Positions 17,122 through 27,031 of a stretch of DNA of 64,000 nt are shown here, piece after piece (position 1 is the stretch's first letter; each line of letters opens with the position of its first letter). Made by a program: the position numbers and the translations under genes. This DNA is from Berkiella_A sp964633725 (GTDB lineage Bacteria > Pseudomonadota > Gammaproteobacteria > Berkiellales > Berkiellaceae). Location of the stretch: positions 26,624 to 90,623 of the forward strand of contig CAZWHY010000007.1 in assembly GCA_964633725.1 (NCBI GenBank), given 5' to 3'. The notes under the pieces are model-generated. The model ran no database searches. It was given only the letters and a program-made list of their open reading frames with translations, and was not told the DNA's origin.

Positions 17122-19776
17122 TTACCTCCCCAAGGTCGACAATAAAGTATTAAAATTATCGCGAGCCACAACAAATATCTGAGCGATTGCTTGATACGCT
17201 TGCTCAAACTTTAATAAATTTGCGGCTTCTTCTTCCATATTTACGCCCGAGACACTATTGCGACGTGTTTCAATTGCTTGTAAAAAACTCGTACTGGTTT
17301 TTAAATTTACTTGTGCCTGATTAGATTGCGTGGCAACTCGACTCACAATTTGTGCAAAAGAATCTTGCAAAGAGGCATTACCACTGTTAACTAATTTGTC
17401 CAATTGAAGACCAACCAAGTTGAGACTATTTCTGTTATCGCTATCAGCATCATGATTGTATCCAATTGAGAAGCTATCTCCTTGCTTGGGCTCTCCATCT
17501 AACGTGATTCTATAACCCGGATCATAAAGATAAGTTGCATTGGGGCCTGGCGGTGTATTATCAATCACAGACGCTAAAGGAAAAACATCTTGCGCTCCCG
17601 CATTGGGGTCAAAAGCTTGATCCGGTCCTAATTGAATACCCGGTACACCACCAGAAACATCAAATACTCTATAAGTGGTATCATTGACAAACTCAATTCT
17701 AATAGGAGGAGAGAGTTGACCTTTTTCTTCAAACGCATTACCTAACTTATTAGCGGTGCTCGCAGGCGAACCCGACACATCGACAATGCCTCGCACAGTA
17801 ATGCTACCTGTGCCTTTATTATTAAGCGATGAATCTGTGCTAACCGGAAAAGCCAGTGCCAGCTTATTCGGATCATTTATTTTTGTAATAAATTGCTCAG
17901 ATCCCATTTTGGTTGGCTGTATTTTAAAAACATCGCTGGCTTGCATACTGCCAGAAACCAGAGAAATCGAAAATCCATCCACACTGAAATTTGGCGAACT
18001 GCCGATTGCCACTAAGCTTTGGTCGGCAACACGATTCAATCTATAATTTGAACCATCGAAGGTTAATAAATAATCATCCGTACTTAATGCAGAGCTAGCA
18101 TCGGGAATGATTTCTGCCACAAACCCAACCAAACTAGGATTATTTCCTGCAATATTAATAGAGGTTGTTGACTGTAATGATACGGTAGCTCTTTGAATCT
18201 TATCTAATGCAACCGCACTATTTGTATCAAATTGCGTAAAGGTTGCTGCAGGCGTATTGGTATTACTAACCAATTGAATATTGCGTCCATCTGCTGCAAC
18301 CAATATAATATTATTGCTAGCATCCAAGTTTGCTTTTACACCCGTTTGTGGCAACAACGCATTGATATCTTGAATCAGTGTTGCATCATCCGCACCAGTG
18401 GTCACAATATTTATGCCATTAATAACAAACTCTCCAGCGGCAAAAGCACCCGCCGTAAATTGCCCTAAAGACAGGGCATTGGGTTCTGCTGTGGCAAAAA
18501 CATTATGTTGGGCTGTTCCTGAATTAATCGCACTGGCAATCGCGATGGCACTCCCCAAACCACCTGATGAGGATACGGTGTCATCACTAGCGGTTGTTGG
18601 CCTAATCGCAATATTATTAAGACGTACCAGTCCTGTCCCTAAATTATTGAGTGATGATGTATTGATTAAATTCGAAGCCGTTGAGAACCCTTGGTAAGGT
18701 GCATCTTCAAAACTTTTTATCCCATCAATAGACACATTAAATATAGCATCTCCGATGTTAGAGCTACCTGTAATACTACGGGAACGCATGGCGTCTAAAC
18801 TATTCACATCTGAGAAAAAATCGCGCCCCAAGTCTCCATTAAGATCTATCCCTAACGTATGTTGTTCGTTAAAAGATGAGGCCAATGTGATGGCCAAACG
18901 GCCTAGGCTGTTTTGCATTTCAGCTAATGACCCATCTCTCACCTTAAGTAAAGAACCAATTTCACCATCCTTTATATTGGTCGTAATATTTTGCCTGGCT
19001 CCCCTTGTTGTCAAATATACATCAACGTGCGTACTTGTTTCACTGGTCGCTATATTCAACTGACTAACGGTTGCACCTGTTACTAACGATAAACCATTAC
19101 CAATTAATATATTTACACTACCATCTTCTTGCTCATTTGTTAAAACCTCAGCATACTGAGATAACTCTAAAATATGTTGATCTCTTTGATCTAATAAATC
19201 ATTAGCGTCCCCTCCACCCAAGGTGGCCAATTTTATATTCAAATCTGAAATGCTTTCTGCTAAGGCATTCACATCATTAACCAAAAACCCTAACTGTTGA
19301 TCAATTGAATTAATACGACTCTCAACTTGATCATTTAACCCTTGAAATCTATTTTCTAGTAATTGTGATTGAGAAATAAATAATTGTCTTGCCGGAATAG
19401 AGCTTGGGTTATTATTCAATTCTTGCATAGATAGAAAGAATTTGTTCAAACCATCTGCAATACCGGTTGTCGGATCGGCTAGCAGAATATCTAGATCACT
19501 AAACAACTGGGAAGATGTTTCAAGCCCTTTATTCTGACTTGTCTGAACACGCAAACTTTCAATTACAAATTGGTTGATGCTTCTGCTAGTTTGAACGACG
19601 CTAACACCGGTACCAATAAATTGATCGCCACTCTTGTTCGCCGGTCTGGTTGCAAAAACATCCTGTTGTCGACTAAAACCTGGTGTATTGGCATTACTGA
19701 TATTATGTGAGGTTGTGTCTAACGCTTTTTGTATGGATAACAAACCCGATGTCGCAATACCTAATAAATTACTCAT
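17122..19776 (-). CDS. flgK: Hook-associated protein FlgK (long form)
   Basis: An 884-residue FlgK; most are 450-680. The N-terminus (LLGIATSGLLSIQKALDTTSHNIS) and C-terminus (GVNMEEEAANLLKFEQAYQA) are the conserved rod/hook-family ends. The middle holds an IN-type module (INGINIVTTGADDATLIQD, then AADGRNIQL) matching FlgL and FlgE. FlgK forms the first hook-filament junction zone in the extracellular axial structure and is exported with FlgN. It lies between flgJ and flgL in the flg operon. Confidence 0.96.
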   Translation of the reverse strand: MSNLLGIATSGLLSIQKALDTTSHNISNANTPGFSRQQDVFATRPANKSGDQFIGTGVSVVQTSRSINQFVIESLRVQTSQNKGLETSSQLFSDLDILLADPTTGIADGLNKFFLSMQELNNNPSSIPARQLFISQSQLLENRFQGLNDQVESRINSIDQQLGFLVNDVNALAESISDLNIKLATLGGGDANDLLDQRDQHILELSQYAEVLTNEQEDGSVNILIGNGLSLVTGATVSQLNIATSETSTHVDVYLTTRGARQNITTNIKDGEIGSLLKVRDGSLAEMQNSLGRLAITLASSFNEQHTLGIDLNGDLGRDFFSDVNSLDAMRSRSITGSSNIGDAIFNVSIDGIKSFEDAPYQGFSTASNLINTSSLNNLGTGLVRLNNIAIRPTTASDDTVSSSGGLGSAIAIASAINSGTAQHNVFATAEPNALSLGQFTAGAFAAGEFVINGINIVTTGADDATLIQDINALLPQTGVKANLDASNNIILVAADGRNIQLVSNTNTPAATFTQFDTNSAVALDKIQRATVSLQSTTSINIAGNNPSLVGFVAEIIPDASSALSTDDYLLTFDGSNYRLNRVADQSLVAIGSSPNFSVDGFSISLVSGSMQASDVFKIQPTKMGSEQFITKINDPNKLALAFPVSTDSSLNNKGTGSITVRGIVDVSGSPASTANKLGNAFEEKGQLSPPIRIEFVNDTTYRVFDVSGGVPGIQLGPDQAFDPNAGAQDVFPLASVIDNTPPGPNATYLYDPGYRITLDGEPKQGDSFSIGYNHDADSDNRNSLNLVGLQLDKLVNSGNASLQDSFAQIVSRVATQSNQAQVNLKTSTSFLQAIETRRNSVSGVNMEEEAANLLKFEQAYQAIAQIFVVARDNFNTLLSTLGR

Positions 19777-19790
19777 AATCCCAACCTATT

Positions 19791-20111
19791 TTATTTTTGC
19801 GAACCTTTCATTTGACTCATAATGACTTCTTTGAGACCAATGGTTTTCATATTAGAAAGAGAAAGCGATAATTGATTATCATACATATCTTGATACATAT
19901 CATCGCCATTACTAGAAAATAAATCAGACTTAAAGCTTTGTTGTGCCTCTCGCATACTTTTTAGCATCATTTTCAAAAAAACAGATTCTAATTGTGATGC
20001 CACAACTTCAAGCTGTTGCTGGCTATCTCCCTTCCCACTACTAACAGCCCCTTTAAATTCCTGTAAAGAATGCATATCATAGTAATTAAAAGTATTCGTG
20101 TTATTTATCAT
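19791..20111 (-). CDS. flgJ: FlgJ rod-binding protein, single-domain (no muramidase)
   Basis: A 106-residue protein equal to the N-terminal rod-binding domain of FlgJ, with the characteristic LESVFLKMMLKSMREA and YQDMYDNQLSLSLS segments. Enterobacterial and Pseudomonas FlgJ carry a C-terminal glucosaminidase domain of about 150 residues that opens the peptidoglycan for the rod. It is absent here, as in the single-domain FlgJ of alphaproteobacteria. A separate lytic enzyme is therefore expected, and none is visible in the window. Confidence 0.92.
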   Translation of the reverse strand: MINNTNTFNYYDMHSLQEFKGAVSSGKGDSQQQLEVVASQLESVFLKMMLKSMREAQQSFKSDLFSSNGDDMYQDMYDNQLSLSLSNMKTIGLKEVIMSQMKGSQK

Positions 20112-20112
20112 G

Positions 20113-21219
20113 TTATATTATCTCTATATCTGCATTAAGGGCACCCGCCTCTTTTAATGCTTCTAGTATAGCCATTAAATCACTAGGTGCGGCACCAACC
20201 TCATTCACGGCATTCACAATGCTCTCTAACGATATGCCTGGTTTTAACAAAAACATTCTGCTCTTGTCTTGACTAACACTCACTTCAGATTTGGCTGTTG
20301 TGGTCGTCACACCTTGACTCAATGCGTTGGGTTGAGAAACCGACACATCTTCTGTGATAGTGACAGTTAAGTTACCATGAGAGACCGCCGCTGGTTTGAC
20401 CCTGACACTTTTACCTATCACGATTGTGCCAGTTCTAGAGTTGACGATAATTTTAGCCGCCATCATACTATCCTCAACCAACAAATTTTCAATCGCCGAT
20501 ACGAAAATCACACGACTGTCTACATCTTTTGGCACCTGAACTTTAATCGAAGTGGCATCCAACGGAGTAGCCGTCCCAACACCAATATGTTCATTAATCG
20601 CCTCCGCAACATTTCTAGCGGCTGTGAAATCTGAATTATGTAGATTAAAAATAATATGATTTGTCAAAAAAAACGAACTGGGAATACCTCGCTCCACAAT
20701 GGCGCCATTTGGTATCCTACCCACAACCGGAACATTCACTGTGATTTTTGACCCATCGGCTCCTTCAGCAGATAAGCCTCCCACAATCAAGCTGCCCTGT
20801 GCCACCGCATAAATATTACCATCCGCTGCTTTTAACGGCGCCAACAATAATGTGCCGCCGCGCAAACTCTTGGCATTACCAAGCGAAGACACGGTGACAT
20901 CTATTTTTTGCCCAGGTTTTGAGAATGCGGGCAGATCTGCATGCAAAGCAACTGCCGCAACATTCTTAATATTAGGATTAATATTAGCAGGAATGGTAAT
21001 GCCTAATTTATTCAACATGCTTTTAAACGACTGTTTGGTAAACGCCTCGGTATCACCGGTGCCAGTTAAACCCACAACCAATCCATACCCCACTAATTGA
21101 TTGCTTCTCACCCCTTGAATAGAAGTTATGTCTTTCACTCTAGATGCATACAGATTGCTAAATAATAATGTCATCAATAAACCCATACATATTTTCTTCA
21201 ACATTTTTTTGGTTTCCAT
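20113..21219 (-). CDS. flgI: Flagellar P-ring protein FlgI
   Basis: A 368-residue P-ring subunit with an N-terminal signal peptide (hydrophobic core ICMGLLMTLLFSNLYA) followed by the conserved mature start RVKDITSIQGVRSNQLVGYGL. FlgI assembles around the rod in the periplasm. A GTG at 21231 extends the frame by four codons, but the ATG at 21219 overlapping the flgH stop (TAATG) is preferred. An alternative ATG lies at 21204. The gene is followed by flgJ one base downstream. Confidence 0.97.
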   Translation of the reverse strand: METKKMLKKICMGLLMTLLFSNLYASRVKDITSIQGVRSNQLVGYGLVVGLTGTGDTEAFTKQSFKSMLNKLGITIPANINPNIKNVAAVALHADLPAFSKPGQKIDVTVSSLGNAKSLRGGTLLLAPLKAADGNIYAVAQGSLIVGGLSAEGADGSKITVNVPVVGRIPNGAIVERGIPSSFFLTNHIIFNLHNSDFTAARNVAEAINEHIGVGTATPLDATSIKVQVPKDVDSRVIFVSAIENLLVEDSMMAAKIIVNSRTGTIVIGKSVRVKPAAVSHGNLTVTITEDVSVSQPNALSQGVTTTTAKSEVSVSQDKSRMFLLKPGISLESIVNAVNEVGAAPSDLMAILEALKEAGALNADIEII

Positions 21220-21944
21220 TAAAAAGGCCACAATGAACTGGTGATAACTTTCATTAACCAGCCTGGCTTGGTTGCATTGGTTAATGTACCACGACCACTA
21301 TATGATATTCTGGCATCTGCGATTCTATGTGATTCTATTGTATTATCCGGCTGAATATCTTCTGAGCGGATAATACCAGAAACCCGCACAAACTCATCGC
21401 CGTGATTAATGTTTATCCATTTCTCACCACGTACATATAAATTACCATTGGGATAAACTTGACTGACCATAACCGTAATTTTGCCAGTTAATTTATTTTT
21501 CTGCTCTGAATCTGAGCTGCCCTCAAACTCACGCGTCCCATTTATCTTGGTCTCTAAATTTAAATTATCTGTCGTCAACAAAGGAATAGGCAACCATTTT
21601 GGCAAACCAAAATCTGCCATCGTACTCAATATGGTCGGGTCAAGAATATTCGCTGTTGATTTTTTATCGAAATTTGTTTCAGCCTCTTTTGAAGCATCCA
21701 TTTGCTCTGTAAATATAACGGTAATCAAATCACCAATTTTGTGTGCTTTAATATCTTCATATAAAGATAAACCACGGCCAGGATGATAAACAGAGCCCAT
21801 ATCAGGCGTCAATTCAGGCTGAATATCGGGCATAACAGGTGCATAACTGGGATCATTAGGGCTATCAAAATGATTACACCCCACCAACGTCAGCACAGAC
21901 AAAATCCCCAAAACCGCTTTTATTACATTAATATTAAAGCACAT
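21219..21944 (-). CDS. flgH: Flagellar L-ring lipoprotein FlgH
   Basis: A 241-residue lipoprotein. The signal peptide ends in the lipobox LVGC (Cys 23). The mature protein contains the conserved GRGLSLYEDIKAHKIGDLITV region and ends in the GRGTL...KPGWLMKVI pattern of FlgH. It forms the outer-membrane L ring around the rod and so requires the Lol pathway (LolA is encoded at 54283-54936). Its stop overlaps the flgI start. Confidence 0.97.
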   Translation of the reverse strand: MCFNINVIKAVLGILSVLTLVGCNHFDSPNDPSYAPVMPDIQPELTPDMGSVYHPGRGLSLYEDIKAHKIGDLITVIFTEQMDASKEAETNFDKKSTANILDPTILSTMADFGLPKWLPIPLLTTDNLNLETKINGTREFEGSSDSEQKNKLTGKITVMVSQVYPNGNLYVRGEKWININHGDEFVRVSGIIRSEDIQPDNTIESHRIADARISYSGRGTLTNATKPGWLMKVITSSLWPF

Positions 21945-21953
21945 GCTAATTTC

Positions 21954-22739
21954 CTATAAAGTCTGTGACAAATAACGTAACATACCATCTACTGTTTCTA
22001 CAGATTTTGCATTCATTTCATAGGCACGTTGTGTTTCAATTAATTTTACCAATTCCTCTACCACATTAACGTTTGACCCTTCTAATGCCCCTTGTAATAA
22101 TGAACCCACCCCATTTTGAGCAGGATTCCCAGTTGTCGCCGAACCACTGGCGGAAGTCTCTAAATATTGATTTTCACCTATTGCTTGTAACCCAGCAGGA
22201 TTAATAAAATCTGCTAATTGTATAGTACCCACTTGCGTTGCTGCGGCTGAGCCTTGGGTCATAACAGACACCACACCATCGCTGCCAATCGTAATACTTA
22301 ATGTATCACTAGGTAGTGTAATATTCGGTTCCATTAAATAACCATTTGCCGTAACCAGCTGTCCTGTACTGTTTGTTTGAAAAGAACCATCGCGCGTATA
22401 AGCCGTTGTACCATCTGGTCTAGCTACCTGAAAAAAACCTTTGCCATTAATCGCCATATCCAATTGGTTTTCTGTATTGATAATACTGCCTTGAGAATGA
22501 ATTTTTTGTGTTGCGACTGTTCTCACGCCTGTACCCAGCATTAAACCAGAAGGTAACTCCGTACTTTCGGTTGATTGCCCCCCGGGTTGTCTAACATTTT
22601 GATACAATAAATCCTCAAAAACGGCCCGCCCTTTTTTAAAGCCAGTGGTACTCACATTGGCCAAATTATTTGATATAACTTTAATATCTGTGTTTTGGGC
22701 TTCTAAACCTGTTACACTAATCCACAATGCTGGATGCAT
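21954..22739 (-). CDS. flgG: Flagellar distal rod protein FlgG
   Basis: A 261-residue FlgG of standard length. It has the rod/hook-family N-terminal motif (ISNNLANVSTTGFKKGRAVFEDLLYQ) and the C-terminal motif (SNVNVVEELVKLIETQRAYEMN). FlgG forms the distal rod that passes through the P and L rings. It lies 15 bases downstream of flgF and 10 upstream of flgH in the operon. Confidence 0.97.
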   Translation of the reverse strand: MHPALWISVTGLEAQNTDIKVISNNLANVSTTGFKKGRAVFEDLLYQNVRQPGGQSTESTELPSGLMLGTGVRTVATQKIHSQGSIINTENQLDMAINGKGFFQVARPDGTTAYTRDGSFQTNSTGQLVTANGYLMEPNITLPSDTLSITIGSDGVVSVMTQGSAAATQVGTIQLADFINPAGLQAIGENQYLETSASGSATTGNPAQNGVGSLLQGALEGSNVNVVEELVKLIETQRAYEMNAKSVETVDGMLRYLSQTL

Positions 22740-22753
22740 AATTCACTCCTTCC

Positions 22754-23494
22754 TTATGATACACTTAATAGGGATGCAGCCGCTTCATCTAACGTTTCTG
22801 CTTGTTTTATCATTTTAAGTTGAATTTCATATTGTCTCGCTAATGAAATCATATTGGTAATCGCTTCTACAGCATTCACATTACTAGCTTCCAAAAATCC
22901 GTTCGCAATACTCACATCCAGATCGCCTTCTAAAGAACTGTTGTCTTTTGTATAAAATAAGCCATCAGGTCCTTTCTCTAAATTTTGAATGTCTGCATTT
23001 ACCAATTTAAGTCTGTCTAAAAATACAATCGTATCCGGTGTTGAGCCTAAAGGTACAATACTAATAGACCCATCAGAACCAATTTCAACCTTTTGGGCCG
23101 GTGGAATGCTAATTTCACCACCATCCCCCAACACAGCTAATCCCTTGCTGTTTGTCAATATCCCTTCTTCATTTACCTGCAAAGCCCCATCTCTAGAGTA
23201 GGCTTCTTGACCTTGTTTATTTTCAACCGCAAAAAAACCTTGTCCCTTAATGGCCACATCAAAATCACGCCCAGTTGCCATCAGGGCACCTGGGGTAAAA
23301 TCTGTCGCAGGTCTTTCTGTCAAAGCATAAACCCGCGTTGGCATAGATTCACCAAATACAGGCATACTTCTAAACTGTGCCAAATCTGCTTTAAAAGCCG
23401 GTGTTCCAACATTTGCAAGATTATTCGCATTTATGCTTTGAGCCAAGAAGGTATTCTCAGCCCCACTCATTGTCACAAACAACATTTTATCCAT
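22754..23494 (-). CDS. flgF: Flagellar proximal rod protein FlgF
   Basis: A 246-residue FlgF with the rod-family N-terminus (MDKMLFVTMSGAENTFLAQ, NANNLANVGTPAFKAD) and C-terminal SNVNAVEAITNMISLARQYE motif. It forms part of the proximal rod. Length is normal and no insert is present, in contrast to neighbouring FlgE. It is translated between flgE and flgG with short gaps. Confidence 0.96.
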   Translation of the reverse strand: MDKMLFVTMSGAENTFLAQSINANNLANVGTPAFKADLAQFRSMPVFGESMPTRVYALTERPATDFTPGALMATGRDFDVAIKGQGFFAVENKQGQEAYSRDGALQVNEEGILTNSKGLAVLGDGGEISIPPAQKVEIGSDGSISIVPLGSTPDTIVFLDRLKLVNADIQNLEKGPDGLFYTKDNSSLEGDLDVSIANGFLEASNVNAVEAITNMISLARQYEIQLKMIKQAETLDEAAASLLSVS

Positions 23495-23507
23495 TTAGAC
23501 TATATTC

Positions 23508-25457
23508 CTATCTTAAGTTGATAATGGCTTGTGTCACAGCTTCTGCGGTCTGAATCGTCTGTGCATTCGCTTGGAAGTTACGTTGAGAGGTGATCAAAGC
23601 CACTAATTGCTCTGTCAGCTGCACATTCGAGCCTTCTAACGAGCCAGATTGTATCAATCCTAAAGATGCCGTCCCTGGCTCTCCCACTAATGCAACACCA
23701 GAAGAAAAAGATTCTCCCCAAGCGGTGTCACCTTGTGGATTTAACCCTTGCGTATTACCAAAATTGGCCAATACCACTTGGCCTAATATTGTAGACTGAC
23801 CATTGGTATAACTGGCAACAATATTACCTTCTGAGCTAATTTCTATTCCTGATAATCTTCCTGTCGTAAAACCATCCTGTGTCAATCCTTGGACGGCGTA
23901 GTCAGACCCAAACTGCGTTGATTGACTTAAATCAATCGTTAAAGCTTGCGGTATCCCGCCAACACTAGATGGCGGGATCCAATCTGTTATATTAATAATA
24001 TCTGATGACGTTTGAATGATACCCGCTTGAGGACCGGCCAATAGTCCCGCATTTCCTGGGGTAGAACCACCAATATTAACACTATTGTTATTAGTGGCTG
24101 CCAATGTGTAACTACCTCGAATGGCTTGATCTAAAACAGCACCACCATCTAAATCAAAACTTGCAAAGGTTGCACCTGCTGTCGCCCCATCAGATTGCAC
24201 CTGTATATTCCGACCATCTGCTGCCGTTAATGTAATCGCCGTACCCACGCCACCAGGCTGAGTGGCTAAAACGCCTGTACTGGTTGACTGTGTATTGATC
24301 AAACTCAATAAATCTGCATCTGATGCCACGGCCCCTGTAATGCCTATACCATTGATTGCAAAATCGCCCGCAGCCAAAGCCCCTAATGTCGGCGCACCCA
24401 AATTTAAAGTCGTATTGGTTACGGTGGCTGTAACGCCATGAAGTGCTGACTTTGCATTAATCGCTGCCGCAAGTGAAATCGCACTACCGGAACTATCCGT
24501 TGTGGATATAATATCCGAATCAGCCGTAACAGATGCATCAATCGCAATACCATTAATACTTAAATCATTTAAACCAAAAGTGGTTAAACTACCAGAATTG
24601 GTCAGAACAGGTGCCATACTCGCAACAGGGCCTGGGCCATGATATTGTGGCGGCACGGTTGAATTGTTCACCACATAATTACCGGTTTGGTCAAATACAA
24701 CTGTAAAAGGGGAAGGCTCTACCCCTGCCGGATAAGCCACAGGCGGTATTCCAGCCGGAGGCGTTGGTGCAGCAGGCGTCACATCTGTGCCATCCACACC
24801 GACAAATACATTCCATGTGTTTTGTGAAGGCGCTTTTACAAAATAAGTGGTTTGAATATAGGAATTACCCAGACTATCAAATATCGTTGTAGAGGCTGAA
24901 GCGTTAAACGAATTAGGATCGGGTGGGTTACTCGGGGTAAACGCTCTCGCAAAAGGTATAGAAGGTGGTGGTACTGCTGAGTCTAAATTTACAGTCACCC
25001 CAATACCTGTGGTAAATTTTGGTGAAGAATTTGCACTGGCTATCTGCAGGTCACCTTGTGTGCCTGTAATGTTACCCGAGCTATCTGCTAAAAACCCTTG
25101 TAAACGTCTCTCTGCTGAATTGGTAATGAAACCATCCTTATCCACACCGAAAGCACCCGCCCTAGTATAAGATAAATCACCATTCTGACTGGTGATAAAA
25201 AAACCTTTTCCACTAATCGCCAAATCCAAATTATTATCAGTAAAAGAGATCTGTCCCTGAGAAAACTGCTGCTTTACAGCCGTTAACGAAACACCTGCTC
25301 CAATAGAGGTGCCTGATGTAGAGCTTGCATATATATCTGCAAACTCAGCTCGAGATTGTTTAAATCCTGTTGTACTCGCATTAGCAATATTATTACCAAT
25401 GACTCTTAATTCACTTGATGCGGCCTGCAAGCCACTTAAGGCAGTATTAAACGGCAT
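23508..25457 (-). CDS. flgE: Flagellar hook protein FlgE (long form)
   Basis: A 649-residue hook protein, against about 400-430 usually. The conserved ends are intact: N-terminal GNNIANASTTGFKQSRAEFAD and C-terminal SNVQLTEQLVALITSQRNFQAN. The extra length includes an IN-type module in the middle (AINAKSALHGVTATV, then INGIGITGAV, then AADGRNIQVQ) that closely resembles those of FlgL and FlgK. It forms the extracellular universal joint, and its length is set by FliK. Confidence 0.97.
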   Translation of the reverse strand: MPFNTALSGLQAASSELRVIGNNIANASTTGFKQSRAEFADIYASSTSGTSIGAGVSLTAVKQQFSQGQISFTDNNLDLAISGKGFFITSQNGDLSYTRAGAFGVDKDGFITNSAERRLQGFLADSSGNITGTQGDLQIASANSSPKFTTGIGVTVNLDSAVPPPSIPFARAFTPSNPPDPNSFNASASTTIFDSLGNSYIQTTYFVKAPSQNTWNVFVGVDGTDVTPAAPTPPAGIPPVAYPAGVEPSPFTVVFDQTGNYVVNNSTVPPQYHGPGPVASMAPVLTNSGSLTTFGLNDLSINGIAIDASVTADSDIISTTDSSGSAISLAAAINAKSALHGVTATVTNTTLNLGAPTLGALAAGDFAINGIGITGAVASDADLLSLINTQSTSTGVLATQPGGVGTAITLTAADGRNIQVQSDGATAGATFASFDLDGGAVLDQAIRGSYTLAATNNNSVNIGGSTPGNAGLLAGPQAGIIQTSSDIINITDWIPPSSVGGIPQALTIDLSQSTQFGSDYAVQGLTQDGFTTGRLSGIEISSEGNIVASYTNGQSTILGQVVLANFGNTQGLNPQGDTAWGESFSSGVALVGEPGTASLGLIQSGSLEGSNVQLTEQLVALITSQRNFQANAQTIQTAEAVTQAIINLR

Positions 25458-25471
25458 TTTTATTTCCCTTC

Positions 25472-26146
25472 TTAACTAATAGACTTTATATCATTTAGTG
25501 ATACTTGACCAAACCCGTTGACATTGACAACAATGGGCTCCCCATTTTTATTAATACTGACGCTATCAACACTGGTCGCAACATAAGTATCAAGTTGTAC
25601 TTCTTGACCGGCAATATTACCTCTTGCCGCCAATTCATAAGCACCTGGTGAAACAGCCTCTCCATTTTGGTCTAAGCCATCCCAAGTAAAGCCAACATCC
25701 CCCGATGCTTGCTCATCAAATTCAAAGCTACGAACGACTTCTCCTTGTCCATTGACAATATCTAATGTAATATTGCTAACAGTAGCAGATGCTTCAATAC
25801 TACCTCTCACTGCTTGACCATTCGTTAAATTTGCTGAATTGGTCTTTACTTCTACTTGCTTACCCACCAAAGAGGTCGCTTGTAAAGTCTGGGAGGAGTT
25901 CAAAGAATTCACCATCTCATTCAAAGAGCTCTCCATATTTTTAATACCTTCTACAGTACTAAATTGTGCAAGCTGTGCTAAAAACTCAGAGCTATCTTGA
26001 GGTTCTAATGGGTTTTGATTTTTTAACTGTGCCACAAATAATTCTAAAAAATCGGTGCTATCGTCAGATTTTTCTTTTTTATCTGTTGCCGGTGCATTTA
26101 AACCAATATCAGAAAAACTCACGCTTGGAATCGCATTGGTACTCAT
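25472..26146 (-). CDS. flgD: Flagellar hook assembly scaffold FlgD
   Basis: A 224-residue hook cap protein. The conserved N-terminal segment DFLELFVAQLKNQNPLEPQD and the later FlgD Ig-like/Tudor region (with FTWDGLDQNGEAVSPGAYEL) are both clear. FlgD caps the growing hook and is discarded when FlgK takes over. It lies between flgC and flgE with 8- and 14-base gaps. Confidence 0.97.
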   Translation of the reverse strand: MSTNAIPSVSFSDIGLNAPATDKKEKSDDSTDFLELFVAQLKNQNPLEPQDSSEFLAQLAQFSTVEGIKNMESSLNEMVNSLNSSQTLQATSLVGKQVEVKTNSANLTNGQAVRGSIEASATVSNITLDIVNGQGEVVRSFEFDEQASGDVGFTWDGLDQNGEAVSPGAYELAARGNIAGQEVQLDTYVATSVDSVSINKNGEPIVVNVNGFGQVSLNDIKSIS

Positions 26147-26154
26147 TTGTAATA

Positions 26155-26589
26155 TTACCTACCTAAATTAATGGTTTCTTGCATCATTTGCTTTGCCGTA
26201 TTAAGCAATTGAACATTGGTTTGGTATGAACGAGAAGCAGAAATCATATTGGCCATTTCTTGAATCATGTTGACATTAGGCATAAAAATATATCCATCTT
26301 CGTTTGCTTTAGGATGATTTGGCGCATATTTTCGCTCTAAAGGCCTGTCGCTTTCAACAATAGCCGTGACCCTAACGCCTGCGGTGTGATGGTCAGAGTC
26401 ATCAAATACATTTTGATCTAATGCATTACCCATAACGGTTTCAAAAATGGGCTGCCTGGATCTATAGGTTTCATTAACACTACTGGATACGCTACTCGCA
26501 TTGGCCATATTACTTGCAATCGTATTTAATCTGATGGTTTGCGCACTCATGCCCATTCCGGCGACATCAAATATCTGAAACATACCCAT
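26155..26589 (-). CDS. flgC: Flagellar proximal rod protein FlgC
   Basis: A 144-residue FlgC. It has the rod-family N-terminal pattern (RLNTIASNMANASS), the conserved YIFMPNVNMIQEMANMISA stretch, and a C-terminal tail typical of proximal rod subunits. It starts 2 bases after the flgB stop. Confidence 0.97.
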   Translation of the reverse strand: MGMFQIFDVAGMGMSAQTIRLNTIASNMANASSVSSSVNETYRSRQPIFETVMGNALDQNVFDDSDHHTAGVRVTAIVESDRPLERKYAPNHPKANEDGYIFMPNVNMIQEMANMISASRSYQTNVQLLNTAKQMMQETINLGR

Positions 26590-26591
26590 GA

Positions 26592-26987
26592 CTATTCTCC
26601 TCTAATGGCAGATGCCAAACCTTTTATTTTACCATCCAAAAATCTAAGTGATGCTAGATAGCGAATGGTGTTCTCAGAAAATTTAGCATTTTCAACCTGT
26701 GTATCAACTGTGTTGCCATCTAATGAGGGCTGAGTCGGCGTTCTATATAGAAGGGAGAAATCATCTAATTCATCGCTGGTGCCAATGTGGCCAGAATGCG
26801 TTGTGCGTAATTGAGCATTTGAACTCAATAATTTGTCTTCCAATACCTGTTTGAAGTCAATATCCTTGGCTTTGTATCCTGGGGTATCGGCATTGGCTAA
26901 ATTACTGGCTAAAATCTCTGTCCTTTTAGCTCTTAAATCCAGCATATTTTCATGTATGCCAAACATTTGTTGTAATTGTAGTTTCAT
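26592..26987 (-). CDS. flgB: Flagellar proximal rod protein FlgB
   Basis: A 131-residue FlgB with the motif ILASNLANADTPGYKAKDIDF. It is the first gene of the flgBCDEFGHIJKL operon. The start codon is preceded by a strong AAGGAG site, and a sigma-54 promoter lies at 27016-27031. FlgB is a proximal rod component attached to FliE. Confidence 0.97.
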   Translation of the reverse strand: MKLQLQQMFGIHENMLDLRAKRTEILASNLANADTPGYKAKDIDFKQVLEDKLLSSNAQLRTTHSGHIGTSDELDDFSLLYRTPTQPSLDGNTVDTQVENAKFSENTIRYLASLRFLDGKIKGLASAIRGE

Positions 26988-27015
26988 CGAAATCTCCTTT
27001 TCCTGAAATCATAAG

Positions 27016-27031
27016 TGCAAGCAGTGTGCCA
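27016..27031 (-). promoter_or_regulatory. Sigma-54 promoter of the flgB operon
   Basis: On the minus strand TGGCACA, four bases, TTGCA is an essentially perfect -24/-12 element, 29 bases upstream of the flgB start codon. Confidence 0.85.
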
